64,000 bases of DNA from Rhizophagus irregularis (Eukaryota; Glomeromycota; Glomeromycetes; Glomerales; Glomeraceae). Each line of letters begins with the position of its first letter. Position 1 is the first letter of the stretch. The notes under the pieces were generated by a model, which saw nothing but the letters and a program-made list of their open reading frames with translations, was not told the origin of the DNA and searched no databases. Positions 56,185-64,000 of this stretch are shown one piece after another. A program made the translations under genes and the position numbers. The stretch lies in contig NC_089455.1 of the NCBI RefSeq assembly GCF_026210795.1, forward strand, positions 2,170,001 to 2,234,000. Reading direction: 5' to 3'.

Positions 56185-58646
56185 ATGAACTCTCAGCAAA
56201 AAGAAAAAAAGCCCAGTGGTCATCCTCAGAATGAAGTGTGGAAGCATTTTGAAAAAAAACCTATCAAGTCTGCCGGTCATTTTTCAGCTAAATGTAATTA
56301 TTGTAAAACTTTTTGGGCTCGTGGTCACCACAACAATTAGAAGAACATTTAACTAATAACTGCAAAGAGTATCCAGAATTAGTCTATGCATTTTATTTGG
56401 GTGTAGTTTCTTCACGAGATTTTGGAAGTGAAGATGCCTCTATTCCTTCACCAGAAAATAATAAAAAAAGAAAAATTCAGGTGGAACAACGAGAGTTAAC
56501 TGATTGGTTCGAGTCTGCCAAAATAATTCCTCAAAAAGAAGCTTCCATCACTCGGGCTCTTGTGTGCACATTTACGTGTTGTAGGATATCATTTTCAATT
56601 ATTGAAACCCCATTTTTTATTGAATTTCTTCATGAAATGAGACCAGGAATTGCTTAGTGGTAGATTTTTAAATCAAGAAACGGCAAGAATTAATAAAAAG
56701 GTTAAGAAAATTATCGAAGATTCTGAGAATCTAACGCTTGGTAAGCTTATTTTTTAAATATATTTTTATTGTTTTAATAATTTATAATTTATTAATTATT
56801 CATTTAATTCTTTAACTCTATAAAGCGATTGATGGATGGACTAGTCTGAGTGGTGCTTCCATTTATAATTACATAATTTTAACACCTGATCGTGAACAAT
56901 ATCTTTACTCCCTTAATGATTATTCAAGTGATCATCATACGGAAGAGTTTCTACCAAGCGAGATTACTAATATTATTGGAAAAATTGGTTCCAAAAAAAT
57001 AATTGCATTAGTTACTGATAATGCTGCAAATTGTGTTAAAGCACGAGAAATAGTTACAAGCCAATTTTCCAATATTATTGATCTTCGATATATCGCACAT
57101 TTTATAAATTTAATAACTAAACAAATAATGGGTATGCTTTAAGAATATTAATATATTATGATTTTTATTTAATTAATTCTTATACCAAGTATTTATTAAT
57201 TTTTTAGGGCATGATATGGCTAAACAAACAATTAAAAGTTGCAATCGAATTATATCATTCTTTAAACGGTCTCATATAGTAGGAAAATTATTGGCTGATG
57301 CTGCTACTACGTTACAAATTGAAGGTGGAGGTCTTAAAACTTATTCTGAAACAAGGTGGACATCTATGTATGAAGCTGCAAATTCAGTTTCACGTTTACG
57401 AATTGCATTAGAACATGTAAGTCTATTTATTTTCAACTTTATCAATTATAATTGCTTAAATTTAAAAATAATTAATAAATATTATATTTACAGGTATTGA
57501 TGAATAATCCTGATGAGATTACAAATAAATCAGTTAAAAAAAGTATTAAAAGCTCAGAATTTTTTGTGAATGTTAACAAGTTAACCAAAGTCCTAAAGCT
57601 CATTAAAACCGCAATCACCTTACTTGAAAGTGCAAGTACAAATCTTGCCGATTGTTTTATTCAATTGATTTTACTAGCGAATGCTATTAAAAAATTACCA
57701 TCTCAAGGAATGGTAGGATTTCATCAACATTGTATCGAGTCATTTAATAAATATTGGGATAAGTTTGATCCAAATATATATATCTTATTGTATTTTTTAC
57801 ATCCTAATTATCAAGGTTAGTAAATTTATTATTTTCAACTGAAGTACTAAACGAATTTTCATTAATTAAATTACTAACAAATTATTTATTAATTTTTTTC
57901 TAATAGGACAAGGATTAAAAACAGAATATTGGAAAATTATAACCACTACTGCAGGTCAAATTTGGCGAAATAATGGTGGTGATAAAAAGTCATGTAACCA
58001 TCTTTTAGCACAAATCTGCAATTATGAGTTGAGACGTAGTCCGTATAATCAAGATTTTGATAACAGTCTTGAAACACCAATAAGGTGGTATTCAATCAAA
58101 AACAAATATGATTATCTTAAAGATTTAGCAATAATGATATTTTCTATTACTCCACATATTGCAAGATGCGAGAGGATTTTTTCTACTTTTGGTTGATTAT
58201 ATGGCAAGAGAAGGCAACGTTTGGATCTTTCAACAATTGAGTCAATGGCAAAAATTCGTTCATATTATTTGTCTAATATGAAAAATGAGCTTACTTCTAC
58301 TAGTCAACAATATACAAATGAAGAATTATACGAAATGATTAATAATTCAACATTTTTACAATTTGAAGAAGAGGATGACGAGGTTGATAATAGGATAAGA
58401 TCACCTACTTTAGAAATTCCTAATCATGAAGTTCGGGTTTTAATTATTGAGAATTATTTTGATTTGAAAGATACAGTAAAAGGGTTAAATAACAATGATA
58501 AAAATTCAGATGATAGTGATGTTGAAAGTGATAGTGATAGCGATGTTGGTAGTGACGTTGATAGTGAGAATTTAAATGATAGTGCTAATAATAATAGTGA
58601 AAATGAAACAGAAAGTGATTATGATGTTGAAGAACTAGTTCAATAA
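56185..58646 (+). pseudogene. hAT-family BED zinc-finger transposase, three lesions
   Basis: Starts ATG at 56185 (MNSQQKEKKPSG). BED finger: CNYCKTFWARG, a 1-nt shift at ~56,323, then LEEHLTNNC. A second shift lies at ~56,650. Introns with GT-AG at ~56,742-56,826, 57,132-57,207, 57,417-57,493 and 57,815-57,906. DDE core: AIDGWTSLSG (~56,828), ALVTDNAANC (~57,012), RYIAHFINLI, and IEGGGLKTYSETRWTSMYEA (~57,322). The dimerisation domain SITPHIARCERIFSTFG is followed by TGA at ~58,196 in place of the usual Trp, then LYGKRRQRLDLSTI. Acidic Asp/Ser C-tail. Few lesions, so it was probably active until fairly recently. Confidence 0.85.
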
Positions 58647-59324
58647 CATTTGTTAGATGACGATTTAATTGGAAATACTTTGTAACTACTAAATAGATAA
58701 TTTTTTTACCACTTTCAAATTGTGTATTTTAATAAAATAGTTTTATATCGATATTGCAAATTGTAATACATTAATAAAATAAATGATTGGTATATAAAAA
58801 TAAAGTAAATGACTAATTTAGTTAGTTTAACATAATTATTATATTTCGTCATTTCGGATATTAAATCAGATTTCGGAAAGGGTTTTGGATTTGGAATAAG
58901 TTTAGGATTTTAGATAAAAATCCGAAATATTTTGGATTATAAAAAACAATTTCGCCCAGCATCATTAGCAAAATAGCCAAAATATTTTGGCAACATGTAT
59001 AAATTCTGTTATAGCACCTTCTGATACTGCGATTTGTACACTTGTTTTTGCTAATGACATTGCAGTACCAAATTGAACCTTTTTATTAACTTTTTCTCTA
59101 ATAGCTGGTATAATAACATTAGTAGGTCTGATTTGTTCAATATATTGCAAAGAAATATTTGCACTAGTTTTCATTTTCTGAGTAATCACAACATTTGTAT
59201 CAGATGAAATTACTTCAAACTAGCAATTATTAATAAATATAATGTGAAATACTGCCTTGTTTGACTAAATAAGAACGCGATACTAATGCTTACATAGTAT
59301 ACCTTTATTTATAATACTCATGCA

Positions 59325-59568
59325 TAAGGTTGCTTGTCTAAACCTCTTCAAAATCTTATGATTAGTTTCGTCAAAATTTTACTATAGCTTTATTATAGTT
59401 TCGGCAGAGTTTCGGCAGTTTCGGCATTTATAATAAGTTTCAACAGTTTCGTCTTTCTCCAAAGTTTTGCCAGTTTTTTAATATAACTTTAATATAGTTT
59501 TGGCAGAATTTCGCTTTTCGGTGAAACGCCATCTTGCCTAAACCTCTAGGTTTCAGCAAGCAACCTTA
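59325..59568 (+). mobile_element. hAT-type MITE (TAAGGTTGC family), copy F
   Basis: TAAGGTTGCTTGTC ... CAAGCAACCTTA flanked by ctcatgca and ctcataca (59317-59324 and 59569-59576; one mismatch). Interrupts the SWIM finger coding sequence of the MULE. Confidence 0.85.
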
Positions 59569-59809
59569 CTCATACAAGTACAAATTAATGATGAATCCTT
59601 AAGAATAACAAGATAATGTGGTGTAGTAGGTGATGAAGAAGTAGTAGCAATATAAGAAATCTCTAATATAAGCTCATGTAATCGAATTTGTGGCAAATCA
59701 TATTCATGCTCAATTATATCACCAAATGTTGAATTAGATTCTGTGACCTGCATAGAAGATTAAAAAAATACAATGAGATTTTTTCGTAACTCTAATCCAA
59801 TTTCTAATC

Positions 59810-59932
59810 CTAAACTCTAATAAACAAACCCTAATAAACCAACCCTAACTAATTAACCCTAACTAACTAACTTTAACCAACTAACCTTAACCTAACTAAC
59901 CCTAACTCTAACTAACCCTAATCCTAATTTTT
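59810..59932. repeat. Telomere-like AACCCTAA tract inside a MULE intron
   Basis: Irregular (T)AACCCTAA(CTAA) units over ~120 bp, mostly 8-12 nt long and not a pure TTAGGG array. Lies within the predicted intron 59748-59976 of the MULE gene. Confidence 0.6.
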
Positions 59933-62053
59933 AACTCCCTTATCGATGCAAAATTAACACATAAAAAATAACTTACTTGATTAATTTCTATTAGAGTTTG
60001 GTATAATAAAAACTATTTCATCTGTGTACGTTGAAGAGACAATGGAATAAGTGATAAATGAGCTTGTAAAATATTATCAATTTCTTTAAATATCGTATTA
60101 AAAGTTGAAGGAAGTCCTACTGATGGGTTTAAACCATAATAGTCTTTAATTCGGATATATTGTAATTCTTTTTTCAATTCACTTTCAACTACTTTTACTA
60201 AATCCTTTAGTAAAGTACCACGATCTAAATGTTTTTTCAGTACACCATTAATAGATTCAACACGTTGTGTTGACTTCGCCCCTGCTGTAAATACTTTTGC
60301 AATGGAATATCTAGCCCAAGAATTACGACTAGGGTAAAGTTTATTTTCAAGATAAGAACGATATGGTTCATATTTTGAAAGTATATCATTAAATCTCAAA
60401 TCAAATTGAGTTTGAGTGTAACTATTTCTCATATGATAAAAATCTCCAATAAAATTTTTGACCATATCACCATGAAGCTTACATCTGGCTTTCTTTTTTA
60501 CATCTCCATAATATGATAAATACATAATAGATGTTGGGTTTGTGGATATACTATTTGAACAGCTGCAATCATTGCTAGATCTCCATTTGTATATAATACT
60601 ATAGGTTGAGTTTGTGTTACTTCAAGTGTGCATCGTAAGATTCAGATATAATCAGATGAGTTTCATATTTAGTTAAAGTCGAGAAGAATTCTTGTTTTAA
60701 AATCACGATCAACACCAACAAATAAACTAAGAGCCATTTCATAATAATTGGTTTTAGCTGTGTTGTCATGAATAACTACATCATGAAATTGTAGCCAGAG
60801 TTTATTATGTTGTTGATTGGTTATCCAAAAGAGACCTGTAAGTTCATTAGACTGACTTTCTAAACGTGAAATGACCACAAAATTGGGATCATTATCATGC
60901 TGTCTTAAAAGATATGAAAATAATGTAGATGCATCGAACTCATCATGAGTTTGTACACCTCGAAATTTGTTAATAGCATTATATAAATTTTTATTACAAA
61001 TACGATGTTGAGAAAATTCTTTAAGAAGGAGATCATATTGTTGATCAGCTATTAATTGACCATTAAGTGTATAGTGTTCAATTTTATCTAAAATTGATTG
61101 TGAAAGACGGAAATTCCTTAGTGCTAATTCTATAGTTTTGGTATCACATTGATGATTATGAATGTTAACAAACTTAGTAAGACGTATTTCTCCTGTTTGC
61201 TTTCCACGATAAAAGCTAACATGTCATGGGCAGCCCATTTTACCAGAAGTACTATCATGATGTAAACTAATATTTTCCACCTTTTTTGGTTTATTAACAC
61301 CAAATTTCCAATATTTAAAAATACGACGCTGAACTATAGATTTATCAATAGTATTAAGGTCTAAACGATATTTACTTACAACAAAACTATGGTGTTTTAC
61401 ATACATGTTAACTCTATCTTGAACCATATTCCAATCATTAAAAGAATCACTAACACGAAATTCTGATGGGTCTGATGAATCAGAATATATATTGTCATCA
61501 TCATTCGCTAGCTCATCATTTTCAGCAGACAATATTTGTTTCTCTGAGTTTTCGTTAACTTTATTAATGTGAGAAATGAGTGGCTCCATTAAATAATGTT
61601 GAATTTCGTCTATATCTAAAAAAAAAAATCCTAATATTAACATTTGAAACATAAAAATAATGGTTAACTTTCTTGGAAATATAACCTACCTTTAGAGAGA
61701 AATGTTGTTTTGTTAAGGTCCTTTCATTTACCGTAAGAAGAAAAAAAAGTCTAATTGTCCTGATTTCTAATTAATAATCAAATTAGTTACACGATCAGTA
61801 TATACACAAATTACATGAACCAGCCACCAGTGAAAATCACCACCAGTTATACATAGTAATTTTCTTATTATAATTGTTTTATTTGCAATATAATTGGAAA
61901 ATATAATCAATTATTACATTTAAAAAATTAAAATAAAATATTATAACTATTAAATATAATAGGTTGATTATAATTATACTAATTATACTTTTATATTATT
62001 ACTAATTACATTATATTGTACTATATTAATTTACTATATATCCTATTTTTTCA

Positions 62054-62878
62054 TTAATTATTTGATTTCTTAACTAATAAATTTGTATAAAAATCTGAAA
62101 TATTCTGAGAAGACCATCCTTTTTTTAAAAGTTGGTATTCAATTATTTCTCTAACTTCTTTTTTACCTTCTTCTCTACCTTCTTCTATAGCAGTTATAAT
62201 TTCATCATTACGATCTAAAATTGCCATCATAGTATTTTCATAATTTTTAACATCTGCTAAATTCCAATTATATATTTCTAGAATTTTATAAGCTGCTTGA
62301 ATTTCATTAGGTGCATTTTTTGGAAGTTCATTTTTATTGCCAGCTTCTTTTAATAAATATATCCAATAATCCTCAGGAGTTTTAAGTTGTTTATTACATT
62401 TATCAAATTTTGGAAGTTCAATAAATGCATATGAAATATTTGGTAAAAAACATTTATTTGTTTTCTCTTCACAATTGGAATAATAGCTAATATATTTAAT
62501 TTCTTTAGGAAAAATTTTATGATTTAAAATAGTTAATAGAATTTTTGGTTTTAGTTCTAAATAATCTACATTTTGAAGTTGATTAGAATAAGTACTATGT
62601 GAAATATAATGCTCCAACCTCTGAATAAATATGCTGAATCTTTTGTTTTGCATTTCAACAATATATCTATATCCACTTTTATCATAGCAAGAAACATTTA
62701 AAATAGATTTTGTAGAATTTTGAGGTAATAATTTAACTTCTTCAATTATATTATTACCTTTTCGTCTTAATATTGAGTTTAAAAAACTTAATAAAAGTGG
62801 TTTATTTTGTTCTATAGCAAAAATCTTTCTGAAAGCTACATCATTATTAGGATTAAAAAAACGTCTATAAACAAACAT
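62054..62878 (-). CDS. Rpn-family PD-(D/E)XK nuclease/putative transposase
   Basis: Intact single-exon protein of 274 aa, start ATG at 62878. Recognisable as a PDDEXK_2 / Rpn-like protein: NPNNDVAFRKIFAIEQNKPL (residues ~9-28), LLSFLNSILRRKG, a core ILNVSCYDKSG...YIVEMQNKR (~59-80), and a C-terminus EGREEGKKEVREIIEYQLLK ending in a short helical tail. The ExQ catalytic pair is present (Glu 75, Gln 77). The position usually filled by Asp in the LDV strand is Asn 61, which may weaken or abolish cleavage. In bacteria the family includes recombination-promoting nucleases. Its presence in a eukaryote with AT-rich local codon use suggests past transfer and adaptation, or long residence; inference only. 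It is just outside the MULE's right end. Codon use does not stand out from its neighbours. Confidence 0.8.
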   Translation of the reverse strand: MFVYRRFFNPNNDVAFRKIFAIEQNKPLLLSFLNSILRRKGNNIIEEVKLLPQNSTKSILNVSCYDKSGYRYIVEMQNKRFSIFIQRLEHYISHSTYSNQLQNVDYLELKPKILLTILNHKIFPKEIKYISYYSNCEEKTNKCFLPNISYAFIELPKFDKCNKQLKTPEDYWIYLLKEAGNKNELPKNAPNEIQAAYKILEIYNWNLADVKNYENTMMAILDRNDEIITAIEEGREEGKKEVREIIEYQLLKKGWSSQNISDFYTNLLVKKSNN

Positions 62879-63509
62879 TAAATTTCTTAATTGATCAAAT
62901 CTTGTTTTACAAATTTTTTGTTTAGTCAGTGGAAGTATTGCTATTTTGAATATTTTGTTTGAGAGAAAGAATTTTGTTAAAGTATTAAAAACAGACGTAC
63001 TGCAGTTTAATGAAAAGATTAAATAAAAAAATAAAAAAAAAAGATGAAAAAAAAATTTACTATTTAATATTTAATAATACCTAAAAAGGAAAGTAATTAT
63101 TATGCATATGATTAAAATATCTTATTTAGGGGTAAGGTAAATATTATTATTAAAGCAATATTAGCTAATATATGTCACAACCTTTATATAATGCTTTATT
63201 ATACACTTATTTTCATATTTATATAACTGGATTAGATCAAATATACTTACTTTTAATAACAATATTTTCAGGATTTTTAAAATTTTTTTATTTATTTACT
63301 TTATAATTTCAGATATAAATGAAGTTTAAATAATGCTTATAAAATAGAATAAAAATAACTACTATATAGTTATTAGAATATTCTTTAAATATATTTAATG
63401 AATCAGTTTTTTATATAGTTGTATTTTATAAAATTTTTCTATATAATCATTATATAAAAAACCCTCTTTTTAATTACAGTATAATAATTATATTTTGGGG
63501 TTTTTATTA
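62879..63509. other. AT-rich spacer
   Basis: Promoter side of the Rpn-like gene, then AT-rich DNA. Nothing else recognised. Confidence 0.5.
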
Positions 63510-64000
63510 GGGATGTTAACAGTTTATGATTGGATGGTTCGAACCGCAGTTTGATCATAGGACCGGTTTCAGTTCAGTTCAAACGTCAAACCAAACCGAG
63601 ACCGAACCGATAAACCCCAGGTTTAGTGAACCGGTTTTAGATCGGTTCGATTAACGGTTACGTGTATCTGCACGCGTAACTTTTTACAATAAAAGAATAA
63701 CGGATTTTACATTCTTACATTTTTTTATATCACCTTGCATTATTACAACTATGTCGGAGTTTTTGAAAACGACGATAATAATTTATCAGATGATTCTTCA
63801 AGATTCGATGACGAAAGAATTATAAATAAGAAATTGTCGGCAGATGTTTGGGAGTTTTTTCAAAAAATTCAAGATGAGGAAAGTTGGTTAATTACAAACT
63901 ATAAGTGTATTTTGTGTGCAAAACTTTATTCACCTGGTAATCCAACATCTACACTTCGACGTCATTTAACTAAAAAACATCCATCACATTATAAAAAACC
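63510..64000 (+). mobile_element. hAT element 3, 5' end, runs out of window
   Basis: Starts TAGGGATGTTAACAG. The subterminal part is dense in GAACCGGTTT/AAACCGG and GGTTCGAACC words, typical of hAT ends. The coding start follows. The right end lies beyond 64,000, so its target duplication cannot be checked. Confidence 0.65.
63751..64000 (+). pseudogene. BED zinc-finger hAT transposase, N-terminal part
   Basis: The frame with the BED domain runs from ~63,759: acidic start (FENDDNNLSDDSSRFDD), ADVWEFFQKIQDE, then CILCAKLYSPG and LRRHLTKKHPSH (the C-x2-C ... H-x5-H of BED). The nearest ATG (63,751) is in another frame, so either a 1-nt shift lies at ~63,757 or translation starts elsewhere. Confidence 0.6.

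Larger units (their letters stand above)
55164..59001 (+). mobile_element. 3.8-kb hAT element 2, inserted in the MULE
   Basis: Ends TATACATGTTGCCGAAA and the inverse TTTTGGCAACATGTATA. Flanked by a perfect 8-bp duplication aattctgt (55156-55163 and 59002-59009); the MULE frame is continuous when one repeat is dropped. Carries a BED-hAT transposase pseudogene and MITE copy E. Shares its outer 13-bp ends with the MITEs at 3,877 and 43,862. Confidence 0.85.
54822..61652 (-). pseudogene. MULE transposase (FAR1/SWIM/zinc-knuckle type), broken
   Basis: Read from high to low coordinates. Acidic N-terminus, then a FAR1-like DNA-binding region (61,224-61,400; MGCP then TGA in place of the expected Trp at ~61,226, then HVSFYRGKQTGEIRLTKF). 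DDE core: VVIHDNTAKTNYYEMALSLF (~60,770) with a stop at ~60,669, then VYPQTQHLLCIYHIMEM (~60,545) and FTAGAKSTQRVESINGVL (~60,270). An intron (59976-59748) holds the telomere-like tract. SWIM finger begins ICTCM (~59,575), is cut by MITE copy F, and ends ILCKH (~59,300). After the hAT element the frame resumes exactly (AITEFI | GMLIQFN) to PEYHRLKGKPPKRYK and a CSYCLDKRHNIRSC zinc knuckle (~54,870). At least three stops or shifts. Confidence 0.8.
54226..61857 (-). mobile_element. Decayed MULE with nested elements
   Basis: Proposed limits: similar inverted ends around TATAACCGGTGGTAATTTT (left, ~54,229) and its diverged inverse ending ACCACCAGTTATA (right, to ~61,852). I could not find a target duplication, so the ends are tentative. 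Encodes a minus-strand MULE/FAR1-type protein from 61,652 to 54,822, interrupted by a 3.8-kb hAT element. Also contains a TA-type MITE, two TAAGGTTGC MITEs and a telomere-like repeat tract. Confidence 0.55.

Noticed and set aside
59810-59932. Chromosome end
   Set aside because: The AACCCTAA units are irregular and only ~120 bp long, with coding sequence of the same gene on both sides.
63510-63680. tRNA box B (GGTTCGAACC)
   Set aside because: Part of dense hAT subterminal words around AACCGGTT; no box A or stems.
1-64000. Bacterial origin of the window because of amidase and Rpn-like genes
   Set aside because: Spliced genes, GATA and LOV domains and eukaryotic DNA transposons fill the window; the bacterial-type genes are embedded in fungal DNA.

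Overview
This window looks like nuclear DNA of an arbuscular mycorrhizal fungus of the Rhizophagus type (Glomeromycotina). The evidence is the extreme AT-richness, short GT-AG introns, protein kinase-like genes of the 'HKDLHCGN ... SDLGLC' type with an N-terminal CxxC...CxxC module, a complete spliced white collar-1 photoreceptor gene, and dense DNA-transposon debris. The species call is inference; no search could be run.

Layout. 1-19,236: three kinase-like genes (start-truncated at 1; 6,600; pseudogene at 17,569). The second and third are each paired head-to-head with a peptidoglycan-amidase-fold gene (5,532 and 16,229, minus strand), so this is a tandemly duplicated two-gene module in different states of decay. 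19,237-28,700: repeat-rich DNA with hAT-type and Tc1/Tigger-type short elements, foldback elements and a few decayed coding stretches. 28,717-33,264: a 4.5-kb DNA transposon with 14-bp terminal inverted repeats and a perfect 9-bp target duplication, carrying a frameshifted gene of a family I cannot place. 34,577-42,152: the single-copy gene island, with a third amidase-like gene, an eEF1A lysine methyltransferase (EFM4/METTL10 type, four exons) and, divergently, white collar-1 (ten exons; LOV, PAS, PAS and GATA finger). 42,153-54,225: repeats, including a hAT transposase relic hit by two smaller hAT elements, and a SINE-like element with two tRNA-like boxes that landed inside a palindromic repeat. 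About 54,226-61,857: a decayed MULE whose gene is split by a 3.8-kb hAT element, itself hit by a MITE. 62,054-62,878: an intact bacterial-type Rpn/PD-(D/E)XK gene. 63,510-64,000: the start of another hAT element.

How parts relate. The hAT element at 55,164-59,001 shares its ends (TATACATG...) with two MITEs at 3,877 and 43,862, all with 8-bp duplications, so it is a plausible mobilising source. A second MITE family (TAAGGTTGC ends) has six copies, each with an 8-bp duplication. A 75-175 bp palindromic hairpin family recurs about ten times, sometimes alone and sometimes inside larger elements. The host genes with clear predicted roles are light sensing (white collar-1) and translation-factor methylation (EFM4). 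Exon boundaries, element ends and target duplications were read by eye from the sequence; family assignments rest on recognised motifs.
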